A DNA stretch of 52,950 bases from an uncultured Gemmiger sp. (GTDB lineage: Bacteria > Bacillota > Clostridia > Oscillospirales > Ruminococcaceae), in NCBI GenBank assembly GCA_934502625.1, contig CAKSUQ010000017.1, positions 1-52,950 on the forward strand. The letters are read 5' to 3'. A program made the translations under genes and the position numbers. Every line of letters begins with the position of its first letter. Position 1 is the stretch's first letter. The notes below the pieces were generated by a model. It worked only from the letters and a program-made list of their open reading frames with translations. It did not search any database and was not told the origin of the DNA. Of the stretch, positions 10,649-20,616 are shown one piece after another.

Positions 10649-11413
10649 TTATTTCTTCCGCTTCTCCTTCGGCAGTTCCTCTGCCGTCGCCAACGCAGCG
10701 GCGGTGACGTCCTCGGCGCCGGACTCCAGAAGGGCGAGGGCGCAGGCCGAGACCGTCGCGCCGGTGGTGATGATGTCGTCCACCAGAAGCACCCGCTTGC
10801 CGCTTAAATCGGTGCCGGGCAGGCAGGCGAAGGACTCCCGCGCGTTGCGCTGGCGGGCGGCGCGGTCAAGGGACTTTTGCGGCGTGCCCTTCGTTTTTAA
10901 ATAGAGCGGCTGCTCCACCGGGATGCTCAGCACCGCGCCCAAACGCTGCGCCAACAGCAGCGGAAACCCCGGTACACCGGGCAGGGGCTGGCGGGGCGGC
11001 ACCGGCACGATGCAGTTGTACAGCGGCAGCGTCGGCAGCCCGGCGTACAGCGGCAGCGCACCCGCGCAGGGGGCGGGCAGCGCGCCGAACAGCAGCACCG
11101 CCATACGGTCGGCCAGTTCGCGGGCATACCACGGGCAGCCGACCCGCTTCGTGCGCAAAATCGCAAGGCGCACCGTATCAGCGTAGTAATAGGCCGCCAT
11201 CGCCTGCGTGACAGCGGAAAGGTCGTGTTCGCCCTCCGGCAGGCGCGGCGGCGTGTGCCGCAGCCGCTTTTCCTCCGGCGCACAGGTGGGGCAGTGGGTG
11301 CCTTCGGCGGCGTCCGTGCCCAGCAATGCCCCGCAAAACGGGCATCGGCGCGGAAACAGCCGGTCGGCCAGCCACCACGCGGCCTGTGGGGCGCGTGTCA
11401 ATAGAAGTCGCAT
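10649..11413 (-). CDS. comF: ComF family phosphoribosyltransferase-like protein
   Basis: A 254-residue protein with the ComF layout: an N-terminal four-cysteine zinc site (CPFCG then CPTC, residues about 24-44) and a C-terminal PRTase domain with VLLVDDIITTGATVSA near 215. ComF proteins take part in uptake of single-stranded DNA during competence in Firmicutes; this one is likely cytosolic at the membrane. Its ATG overlaps the last 16 bases of the upstream GGDEF remnant, so it was probably translated by coupling to that gene. The tail is lysine-rich (PKEKRKK). Confidence 0.9.
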   Translation of the reverse strand: MRLLLTRAPQAAWWLADRLFPRRCPFCGALLGTDAAEGTHCPTCAPEEKRLRHTPPRLPEGEHDLSAVTQAMAAYYYADTVRLAILRTKRVGCPWYARELADRMAVLLFGALPAPCAGALPLYAGLPTLPLYNCIVPVPPRQPLPGVPGFPLLLAQRLGAVLSIPVEQPLYLKTKGTPQKSLDRAARQRNARESFACLPGTDLSGKRVLLVDDIITTGATVSACALALLESGAEDVTAAALATAEELPKEKRKK

Positions 11414-11568
11414 CCGTGCTTACCGTTCTGCTTGACCTTGTACAGCGCCTTGTCGGCGTCCTTGAAGATGCTCTCGCCGGGATTGGCGCGGTCGGTGAAG
11501 GCGACGCACACGCTCAGCGTGACGACGATGTCAGACACGCTGACGCGCTGTATCTGTATTTTTTTCAC
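11398..11568 (-). pseudogene. 3' remnant of a GGDEF (diguanylate cyclase) gene
   Basis: In the frame ending at 11398 the minus strand reads VTLSVCVAFTDRANPGES, then IFKDADKALYKVKQNGKHG, which is the typical C-terminal end of a GGDEF domain (second-strand VTLSxG and ADKALYxxKxxG). The GGDEF signature and everything before it are gone; the frame closes at a stop at 11613-11611. A GTG at 11568, 11 bases after GGAG, could still start a 56-residue peptide. The promoter ahead of it survives and the overlap with comF is kept, so a once full-length GGDEF-comF operon seems to have lost most of its first gene. No cyclase activity is possible. Confidence 0.75.
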
Positions 11569-11586
11569 AAGGCATCCATCTCCAGA

Positions 11587-11609
11587 CTGGAATTTTGACG
11601 GAATTCCAG
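11587..11609. repeat. Small hairpin at the truncated end of the GGDEF remnant
   Basis: CTGGAATT and AATTCCAG form an 8-bp stem around a 7-base loop. It lies in the 5' leader of the comF transcript, at the point where GGDEF homology ends, and may mark the deletion joint. Confidence 0.5.
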
Positions 11610-11632
11610 CTTATCTACTATGTATACTAAAT

Positions 11633-11661
11633 ATTATACGGATTTTATCGAGCCCCTGCAA
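11633..11661 (-). promoter_or_regulatory. Promoter of the GGDEF remnant and comF
   Basis: On the minus strand TTGCAG, 17 bases, TATAAT. The leader to the GTG at 11568 is about 60 bases. Confidence 0.75.
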
Positions 11662-11753
11662 CCGAAAAGCGCTGACACAATTCACAAAATTAGGCGGTGG
11701 TTTTTGGGCGGGCTGCCCAGCGCGGCGGGGAAAAAAGTTCACATTTGATACGC

Positions 11754-11783
11754 TTTACACCGGGGGGTGGGCTGTGCTATAAT
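11754..11783 (+). promoter_or_regulatory. Promoter of the RND-TetR operon
   Basis: TTTACA at 11754-11759, an 18-base spacer, and TATAAT at 11778-11783 with an upstream TGC that makes it an extended -10. Confidence 0.85.
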
Positions 11784-11791
11784 AATTCAGA

Positions 11792-11811
11792 CCGACCGAC
11801 CGGTCGGTCGG
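11792..11811. promoter_or_regulatory. TetR operator over the transcription start
   Basis: A perfect 20-bp palindrome, CCGACCGACCGGTCGGTCGG, starts 9 bases after the -10 element. Repeated CGACCG half-sites are typical of TetR-family operators. The regulator is the second gene of the operon, so this is probably its autoregulatory site. Confidence 0.88.
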
Positions 11812-11831
11812 AGTTGAAAGGGAACGTATCT

Positions 11832-14800
11832 ATGCCAAAATACAGCGTTAAAAAGCCGTTTACCATCCTCGTGGCGGTCATTCTGGTGCTGGTGCTGGGC
11901 TTCGTCAGCCTGACCGGCATCCAGACCGACCTGCTGCCGTCGATGAACCTGCCCTACCTGCTTGTCATGACGACCTACCCCGGCGCCAGCCCGGAGCAGG
12001 TGGAGGCCGATGTGACCCAGCCGCTTGAAAATTCGCTCTCCACGCTGAATGGCGTCAAGAACGTTACGAGCCAAAGCAACGAAAACTACAGCCTGATCTT
12101 TTTGGAATATCAGGACGATACCGACATGGACAGCGCCATGGTCAAGGCCAGCACGGCCGTGAACCAGCTGGGCGACACCCTGCCCAGCATGGCGTCCACG
12201 CCGACGCTGATCGAGATCAGCCCCGACATGATGGCGACCCAGTACGTCGCGGTGGACTACGACGGCATGGACATCTACGAGCTGTCCGACTACGTCAGCG
12301 AGACGGTGCTGCCCCAGCTGGAGCGCGTCGACGGCGTGGCGAGCGTTTCGACCACAGGTCTGGTGGAAAAGACCGTGCAGATCACCCTCGATCAAGCCAA
12401 GATCGACGCCGTGAACGACAAGCTGCTTGTCAAGGTCAGCGACCGGCTGGCCGAAGCCAAGAAAGAACTGGACGATAACAAGGCGAAAATTGACGACGGC
12501 CTGAAGCAGCTGGACGACGCGCAGGCGCAGCTGGATGCGGGCAAGACCGAACTGAACACCCAGAAGGCCGACGTCACGACCCAGCTGCGGGACGCCATCA
12601 CCCAACTGAACGAGCAGATCCCCGAACTGGAAAAGAAGGTCGCCGACCTGAAGGACGAGCTGGACGCCGCCAATGAAAAGCTCGAACAGGCCAAAAACAG
12701 CGATACCACGATCCCCGACGTGACGCTGCCCATCGACGACGCGCTGCTGACGACCTGTCAGGGCGTGCTGGCGATGTACGACCCCCAATACAACTATGCG
12801 GACATGCCGCAAAATCTGGCCGATGCCCAGAACGCGCCGAACAAGCTGGGCGCGATGGTGAACGCCATCGACCGCGCCGACGCGAACATACGCCGGCAGG
12901 CCGCCGACGGCGGGCTGCTGGAGGACGGCATGACCGTTGAGCAGACCGCCGCCTACCTCGACGCGCAGTACACCGGGCTGACCGCCCGTGTGCAGCAGCT
13001 GGACGTCGAGATCGCGGCGCTGACCCAGCAGCGCGACGCCACGGAGGACGAGGCTGCCAAGGCCGACCTGCAAACGCAGATCGACGCCAAAACCGCCGAG
13101 CGTGCGCAGTATCAGGCAACGCTGGACGCTAACGCAGGCCGCCGCGCCAAGCTGACCGAGATGAATGCCTGTCTGGTGACGCTGTCGACCTCGAAGGTCG
13201 CCTTGCAGAACGCAACGACGCTGCTGGCCGCCCGTCAGCAGGCCGAGGGCGCGCTGAACGAGGGGATGCAGCCTTTGCAGGACAGCCTGCAGGAGGCGGC
13301 CAACGCCCTGAACGACCAGCTGACGAAGGCGCAGGAGATGCTGACCCAGCTGCGTGAGCAGCGCGACAAATTGCAGGAAATGCTGGACAGCCTCGGCGAT
13401 CCCGCCGTTGACCCGTCGATGGCCGATATGGCCGTGCAGCTGCTGCTCAGCGGCAGCGAGGCGCAATTGCAGCTGGGCGAATTCCGGATCGAGAGCGGCC
13501 GCACCCAGCTGGAAGCCGGCAAGACCCAGCTGGAAGCCGCCCAGAAGGAGTACGACTCCGCCCGCGAGGAGGCGCTGAAAAGCGCGAACCTCGACCAGCT
13601 GCTGAACATGACGACACTGACGCAGCTGATCGCGGCGCAGAACTTCTCGATGCCCGCCGGTTACATCGACGGCGGTGCGGGCGACGACAACCGCTATATT
13701 ATTAAGGTTGGCGACGCCTTTGCTGACGCGGACGAGCTGAAAAGCATGGTGCTGTGCAACATCGACGGCATCGGCGACGTGCGCCTGTCCGATGTGGCCG
13801 ACGTCGAAATGACCGACAACGCTGACGACGCCTACGCCAAAGTCGATAGGAACCGCGCGGTGCTGCTCTCGATTTACAAAAGCTCCACTGCGTCGACCTC
13901 CGCTGTCTCCGATGCCAGCAAGGACGCAATGGCTGAGATGGAGGCCGCCAACGAGGGCCTGCACCTGACGCCCATCATGGATCAGGGCGACTACATCAAG
14001 CTCATCGTCAACAGTGTGCTGTCGAACCTCGTCGAGGGTGCGATCCTCGCCATCATCGTGCTGGCGCTTTTCCTGAAAGACCTGCGCCCCACCATCGTTG
14101 TGGCCATCAGCATGCCGCTGAGTGTGCTGTTTGCCATTGTGCTGATGTATTTCACCGGGATCACCTTCAATATTTTGTCGCTGTCGGGTCTGGCGCTCGG
14201 CGTCGGCATGCTGGTCGATAACTCGGTCGTCGTTATCGAGAACATCTACCGTCTGCGCGGGCGCGGCGTGCCCGCCGCCCGTGCGTCGGTGCAGGGCGCA
14301 CGGCAGGTGGCAGGCTCCATCGTGTCGTCGACGCTGACGACGATCTGCGTCTTCATGCCGCTGGTCTTCACCACCGGCATGGTGCGCGAGCTGCTCAGCG
14401 ATATGGCGTGGACGATCACCTTCAGCCTGCTGGCGTCGCTGGTCGTGGCGCTGACCGTCGTGCCCTGCGCGGGCTCGACCGTGCTGAAAAGGCAAAAAGA
14501 TATCAAACATCCTTGGTTCGATAAAATTCTCGACGGCTACGAGAAGCTGCTGCGCTTCTGCCTGCGCCGCAAGGCCGTGCCGCTGGCGCTGGCCGTCGTG
14601 CTGCTGGCCGTGTCGGTCTGGCGCGTGGCGACGATGGGCGTCGTTATGATCCCCGACATGAGCAGCAACCAGCTGACGGTCACCGTCAACGTGCCCGACG
14701 ATACCGCGAAGGAGGACGCCTTCGCCACGGCGGACGCGGTCATGGACGCTGTCATGAACATCGACGGCGTCGATACTGTCGGCGCGATGTCGGGCAGCGA

Positions 14801-16286
14801 CAACAGCATGATCGCCATGGCGGGCAGCAGCGCCGCCACCGACAACACAACCTTTACATACTATGTCCTGCTGGCGGACAACGCCCCCAAGGCGAAGGTT
14901 ATCGAGCATAAAATCTACGATAACACGGCTGATTTAGACTGCGAAATCGACGTCAACTCCAACGGCATGATGGACATGAGCGCGCTGTCCGGCTCCGGTA
15001 TCGAGGTCGACCTTTACGGCAGCGATCTGAACGATCTGGCTGCGGCGGGCGATCAGGTCGTCGCGCTGATGAACAGCATCGACGGCATCCAGAACGTCAC
15101 CGACGGGCAGGAGGCAGGCGAGGAGGAAGTCAACATCACCATCGACAAGGACAAGGCGATGCGGATGGGGCTGACCGTCGCGCAGGTCTACCAGCAGATC
15201 GCCGCGAAGCTGACGACCGACACCACCGCCACGACGCTGAAGGCGGGCGGCGACAGCTACAGCGTGACGATCGTTGACAAGACCGACACGCCGACGCTGG
15301 ACGACATTTTCAGCATGGAGTTTGAGACGACGACGACCGACGACGACGGCAACACCGTCAAGGAGACGCACACTCTGGGCGAGTTCGCGACCCGCACGAC
15401 GACCCCCGGCTATACGACGATCGCCCGCGAGAACGGCTCCCGCAAGGTGGAGGTCACCAGCGAGACGGCCGAGGGCTACAACACGACGCTGCTCTCCCGT
15501 GAGTTGGAGCCGAAACTGGCCGAGCTCGAACTGCCCGACGGCGTGACCGCCGAGCTGGCCGGTGAAACGACGCAGGTCAGCGAAATGCTGACCCAGATGG
15601 CGAAAATGCTCGCTCTGGCACTGATTTTCGTCTACTTTGTCATGGTGGCGCAGTTCCAGAGCCTGCTGTCGCCCTTCATTGTGCTGTTCACGATCCCGCT
15701 GGCATTCACCGGCGGTATGCTCGGCCTGATGGCGACCGGCGAGCAGCTGTCGCTGATCTCGCTGATGGGCTTCCTCGTGCTGATGGGCGTCGTCGTCAAC
15801 AACGGCATTGTCTTCGTCGACTACGCGAACCAGCTGCGCATCGGCGGGCTGGAGCGCAGCGACGCCCTTGTCGCCACCGGCCGCACCCGTATGCGCCCGA
15901 TTTTGATGACGACGCTGACGACGGTGCTGGCGATGGTGACGATGCTGTTCGGCACCGATATGGCCAGCGAGATGAGCACCGGCATGGCCATCGTCATCAT
16001 CGGCGGCCTGAGCTATGCCACGCTGATGACGCTGTTCATTGTGCCCGTGCTGTATGACCTGTTCTACCGCAAGCCGCCGGTCAATATTGACGTGGGCGAC
16101 GACGGCATGGACGACCTGCCCGACGACGCCGCCGAGTTTGCGGCCGAGTTCGCCGCCCGCCGCGCCGCTGAGGCCAACGCTGAGCGCACGGACGCCCCGG
16201 CGGAGGAAAAGCGCCGTCTGGATATGAGCCACGCGGCGCACGCGCCCGAAAACACTGCGGAAGGGGATGCGAACGATGGCGAATGA
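11832..16286 (+). CDS. RND-type efflux permease with long coiled-coil insertion
   Basis: A 1484-residue AcrB/MmpL-like permease, probably a proton-driven exporter in the cytoplasmic membrane. The first helix is FTILVAVILVLVLGFVSLTG, followed by an AcrB-like outer domain (LPYLLVMTTYPGASPEQVE). Residues about 200-590 are mostly heptad-rich Glu/Lys/Gln/Leu coiled coil, much longer than in Gram-negative AcrB. The transmembrane block follows, with GLALGVGMLVDNSVVVIENIY carrying the proton-relay Asp, and a second permease half ends near 1430. No membrane fusion protein or outer channel is nearby, so the coiled coil may replace the adaptor (inference). The ATG at 11832 follows AAAGGGA. The tail is acidic and polar. 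The end overlaps tetR by 11 bases. Confidence 0.9.
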   Translation: MPKYSVKKPFTILVAVILVLVLGFVSLTGIQTDLLPSMNLPYLLVMTTYPGASPEQVEADVTQPLENSLSTLNGVKNVTSQSNENYSLIFLEYQDDTDMDSAMVKASTAVNQLGDTLPSMASTPTLIEISPDMMATQYVAVDYDGMDIYELSDYVSETVLPQLERVDGVASVSTTGLVEKTVQITLDQAKIDAVNDKLLVKVSDRLAEAKKELDDNKAKIDDGLKQLDDAQAQLDAGKTELNTQKADVTTQLRDAITQLNEQIPELEKKVADLKDELDAANEKLEQAKNSDTTIPDVTLPIDDALLTTCQGVLAMYDPQYNYADMPQNLADAQNAPNKLGAMVNAIDRADANIRRQAADGGLLEDGMTVEQTAAYLDAQYTGLTARVQQLDVEIAALTQQRDATEDEAAKADLQTQIDAKTAERAQYQATLDANAGRRAKLTEMNACLVTLSTSKVALQNATTLLAARQQAEGALNEGMQPLQDSLQEAANALNDQLTKAQEMLTQLREQRDKLQEMLDSLGDPAVDPSMADMAVQLLLSGSEAQLQLGEFRIESGRTQLEAGKTQLEAAQKEYDSAREEALKSANLDQLLNMTTLTQLIAAQNFSMPAGYIDGGAGDDNRYIIKVGDAFADADELKSMVLCNIDGIGDVRLSDVADVEMTDNADDAYAKVDRNRAVLLSIYKSSTASTSAVSDASKDAMAEMEAANEGLHLTPIMDQGDYIKLIVNSVLSNLVEGAILAIIVLALFLKDLRPTIVVAISMPLSVLFAIVLMYFTGITFNILSLSGLALGVGMLVDNSVVVIENIYRLRGRGVPAARASVQGARQVAGSIVSSTLTTICVFMPLVFTTGMVRELLSDMAWTITFSLLASLVVALTVVPCAGSTVLKRQKDIKHPWFDKILDGYEKLLRFCLRRKAVPLALAVVLLAVSVWRVATMGVVMIPDMSSNQLTVTVNVPDDTAKEDAFATADAVMDAVMNIDGVDTVGAMSGSDNSMIAMAGSSAATDNTTFTYYVLLADNAPKAKVIEHKIYDNTADLDCEIDVNSNGMMDMSALSGSGIEVDLYGSDLNDLAAAGDQVVALMNSIDGIQNVTDGQEAGEEEVNITIDKDKAMRMGLTVAQVYQQIAAKLTTDTTATTLKAGGDSYSVTIVDKTDTPTLDDIFSMEFETTTTDDDGNTVKETHTLGEFATRTTTPGYTTIARENGSRKVEVTSETAEGYNTTLLSRELEPKLAELELPDGVTAELAGETTQVSEMLTQMAKMLALALIFVYFVMVAQFQSLLSPFIVLFTIPLAFTGGMLGLMATGEQLSLISLMGFLVLMGVVVNNGIVFVDYANQLRIGGLERSDALVATGRTRMRPILMTTLTTVLAMVTMLFGTDMASEMSTGMAIVIIGGLSYATLMTLFIVPVLYDLFYRKPPVNIDVGDDGMDDLPDDAAEFAAEFAARRAAEANAERTDAPAEEKRRLDMSHAAHAPENTAEGDANDGE

Positions 16287-16869
16287 TGCGCACGAGAGCC
16301 GCAAGGCCGCCGTTTACGAGGCCGCGCTGCAGCTGATCGGGCAGGGCGTCAGCCCCGCCGCGCTGAAAATTCAGCAGCTGGCCGACGCCGCCGGTATCGG
16401 AAAAGGAACGGTTTATGAATATTTTTCGTCAAAGGACGAGATCCTGCGCGGGCTGGAGGTCTATTGCTTTTGCCGCGAGAATGTGCGCATCCGCGCCCTG
16501 ATGGCCGACTGCACGACGCTGGCCGGGCTGGAAGACCGGGTGCTGGGCTATTTGCAGGACATCGCGGCCGAGCGGATGGGCAGCTACAAGATGATCGCCG
16601 AGACGCTGGGCACGCCGGACTGCCACGGCGGCCTGGCCGACTGCACCAAGGAATTGGAGCAGATTTTAGGGCAGCTGTTGGAGCGCCTGCGCGCGGCAGG
16701 GGAAATCGACCCGGCTCTGAGCGCGGAATATTACTGCCTGTCGATGTTTTCTGCCGTCGTGGGCGGTTTGATGGGCCTGTATTACGCCCACGAGACCGGT
16801 CGGCCGGTGGACAAACTGCTGGAAAATCTGCGCACGATGTTGGATAGGACGTTGAGGAATACCCAGTAG
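16276..16869 (+). CDS. TetR/AcrR family transcriptional regulator
   Basis: A 197-residue regulator. Residues about 10-58 are a TetR helix-turn-helix (IQQLADAAGIGKGTVYEYF), followed by an all-helical ligand domain. The ATG at 16276 lies 10 bases after GGAAGGGG and inside the end of the RND gene, so the two are translationally coupled. It very likely represses its own operon through the palindrome at 11792 and is released by a compound the pump exports. Confidence 0.92.
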   Translation: MANDAHESRKAAVYEAALQLIGQGVSPAALKIQQLADAAGIGKGTVYEYFSSKDEILRGLEVYCFCRENVRIRALMADCTTLAGLEDRVLGYLQDIAAERMGSYKMIAETLGTPDCHGGLADCTKELEQILGQLLERLRAAGEIDPALSAEYYCLSMFSAVVGGLMGLYYAHETGRPVDKLLENLRTMLDRTLRNTQ

Positions 16870-17047
16870 GGGGCGGCGTCCCTGACGACCCGTGGGGCGC
16901 TGCCGTTGTTGCCGACATAAAAATCCGCCGCCCGGTAGGGGCGGGGCATGCCCCGCCCGCAGCGTCACCTTGTTGCCCGCTAACGGGTGGCCGCCTTTCC
17001 GTCGCGGGTCGGGCATGCCCGACCCCTACAATGCGTCAAAAAACAAA
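16870..17047. repeat. GTAG-flanked palindrome cluster
   Basis: Two clean modules are visible: GGGGCGGGGCATGCCCCGCCC just after GTA (near 16937) and GGGTCGGGCATGCCCGACCC before CTAC (near 17007). Their outer bases differ but each still pairs. No gene is seen. Confidence 0.75.
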
Positions 17048-17086
17048 CCTCCCGCACCATTTTACCGGTGCGGGAGGGCTTTTCTA
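17048..17086. terminator. Bidirectional terminator between tetR and the AGCS gene
   Basis: CCTCCCGCACC pairs with GGTGCGGGAGG, with A-rich sequence before and a T run after. It serves the convergent genes on both sides. Confidence 0.85.
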
Positions 17087-17096
17087 TAATTGCAAT

Positions 17097-18431
17097 TTAC
17101 TTCCTGTCAATCGCCACGACAACGCCCGACAAGGCCAGCAGCGCCAGCAGGTTCGGGACGGCCATCAGGCCGTTGAAGAGGTCGGCCAAAGCCCAGACCA
17201 AATCGACCTTCAGTGTCGAGCCGACGAGGATGAACACGACCACGATCAGGCTGTAGACCGGCAGCAGCTTCTCGCCGAAAAGCGCCTTAAAGTTCGTCTG
17301 GCCGAAGAAATACCAGCCGATGATCGTCGAAAAGGCGAAGAAGAACATGCACACCGCGATGAAGATGGGGCCGAATGCGCCGAACGCCTGACTGAACGCC
17401 GCCTGCGTCAGCGCCGTGCCGGTCAGGCCGTCGGGCACAAGGCCGGAGGAAATCAGCACCAGACCCGTCAGCGTCAGCACCACGAAGGTGTCGATGAAAA
17501 CGCCAAGGATGGCGACTGCGCCCTGATCCTGCGGCTGTTTGACCTTTGCCAGCGCGTGCGCGTGGGGCGTCGAGCCAAGGCCGGCCTCGTTGGAGAACAG
17601 ACCGCGCGCCACGCCGAAACGCATGGCCTGCTGCACGGTTACACCCGCGATGCCGCCCGCAATGGCCTGCGGCTTGAACGCAAGGATGAAGATCTGCGCA
17701 AAGCTGGCGGGCAACGCCTTTGCGTTGATGACAAGGATGACGATGCAGCCCACAATGTAAAACGCGGCCATGATGGGGACGATTTTTTCCGTTACAGCGG
17801 CGATTCTCTGCACGCCGCCCAAGAAGATGAACGCCGCGATGGCCGCCACGACCAAGCCGACGACCAGCCGGTTGACGCCGAAGGCATTGTGGAATGCATC
17901 ACCGATGGAGTTGGACTGCACCATGTTGCCCATGAAGCCCAGCGCCAGAATGATGAGCACCGAGAACACCGCCGCCAGCACCTTGCCGACCTTGCCCTTG
18001 AACGCCGCGCGGATGTAGTACGCGGGGCCGCCCGTGACGTGGCCGTCTACCGTCGTTTTATAGTGCTGCGCCAGCACGGCTTCGGCGTAGATCGTCGCCA
18101 TGCCGAAGAACGCCGACACCCACGTCCAGAACAGCGCGCCGGGGCCACCGCTGACCAGCGCGGTCGCGCAGCCCGTGATGTTGCCGGTGCCGACCTGCGC
18201 CGCAATGGCGGTCGTCAGCGCCTGAAAGCTGCTCATGCCCTCGGCACCGGCCTTTTTGCCGCGCAGCGTAAAGCCGCCGAACACCCGGCGGAAACCCTCG
18301 CCAAAGCGGCGCACCTGCACGCCGCGCAGTCGAATCGTGAAGAAAATGCCCGTGCCTACGAGCAGAAACAGCAAAAACGAATTCCACACAATGTCGCTGA
18401 ACTGCTCAATAAATGCCGTAAACTGTGCCAT
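17097..18431 (-). CDS. Alanine/glycine:cation symporter (AGCS family)
   Basis: A 444-residue membrane protein of the AlsT/DagA family that imports alanine or glycine with Na+ or H+. Family blocks are plain: TAIAAQVGTGNITGCATAL near residue 90, GGPGALFWTWVSAFFGMAT near 110, GGPAYYIRAAFKG, and SNEAGLGSTPHAHALAK near 275. About eleven hydrophobic segments are seen. The ATG lies 7 bases after AGGGGG. A single gene with its own promoter; which amino acid it carries is not decided by sequence. Confidence 0.92.
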   Translation of the reverse strand: MAQFTAFIEQFSDIVWNSFLLFLLVGTGIFFTIRLRGVQVRRFGEGFRRVFGGFTLRGKKAGAEGMSSFQALTTAIAAQVGTGNITGCATALVSGGPGALFWTWVSAFFGMATIYAEAVLAQHYKTTVDGHVTGGPAYYIRAAFKGKVGKVLAAVFSVLIILALGFMGNMVQSNSIGDAFHNAFGVNRLVVGLVVAAIAAFIFLGGVQRIAAVTEKIVPIMAAFYIVGCIVILVINAKALPASFAQIFILAFKPQAIAGGIAGVTVQQAMRFGVARGLFSNEAGLGSTPHAHALAKVKQPQDQGAVAILGVFIDTFVVLTLTGLVLISSGLVPDGLTGTALTQAAFSQAFGAFGPIFIAVCMFFFAFSTIIGWYFFGQTNFKALFGEKLLPVYSLIVVVFILVGSTLKVDLVWALADLFNGLMAVPNLLALLALSGVVVAIDRK

Positions 18432-18499
18432 GGGTACCCCCTATTTCTTACATCCCAATACTTTCCACATCCACCCGCCGCAATGCGGGTGACTTATCT

Positions 18500-18528
18500 A
18501 CTATACTATGATTTTTAAAGAAAGTCAA
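18500..18528 (-). promoter_or_regulatory. Promoter of the AGCS symporter
   Basis: Minus strand: TTGACT, 17 bases, TATAGT. Confidence 0.8.
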
Positions 18529-18558
18529 GTGTATTTATGTGGAGGACAGTTTGCAGCG

Positions 18559-18590
18559 AAAAAGAAGCTGCCCGGACACGGACAGCTTCT
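18559..18590 (-). terminator. typA terminator
   Basis: Minus strand: GAAGCTG/CAGCTTC stem with an inner CCG/CGG pair, followed by TTTTTC, just past the typA stop. Confidence 0.85.
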
Positions 18591-18598
18591 CTAAAAAC

Positions 18599-20428
<1,830 letters not shown>

Positions 20429-20506
20429 ATACGTTCCCTCTCAAATTGAAAATGCCGATAGACTGATATTTGCAGGGGCAAAGCCCCAATATCCGCATAC
20501 TAATCT

Positions 20507-20535
20507 ATAATACGCTATATAGTGCTATTTGTCAA
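20507..20535 (-). promoter_or_regulatory. typA promoter
   Basis: Minus strand: TTGACA, 17 bases, TATTAT, nearly consensus. The leader (about 70 bases) carries a small GGGGC-TTT-GCCCC hairpin near 20477-20486. Confidence 0.88.
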
Positions 20536-20558
20536 GAATCGCAAAACGCAAAAAAGTG

Positions 20559-20567
20559 TGGTATAAT
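20559..20567 (+). promoter_or_regulatory. Promoter of the pyrophosphatase gene (extended -10)
   Basis: TGG plus TATAAT at 20562-20567; no -35 at normal spacing. It is back to back with the typA promoter. Confidence 0.7.
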
Positions 20568-20616
20568 ATCCATTATTATAGGCAATTTGTTGGGAAAAAT
20601 AGAGAGGGAACTACCT

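Noticed and set aside
11787..14909. A 1040-codon minus-strand open frame opposite the RND gene (and a further one at 14934-16304)
   Set aside because: Shadow frames due to high GC and codon bias; the residue make-up (Arg, His, Gln, Val) is not that of a real protein.
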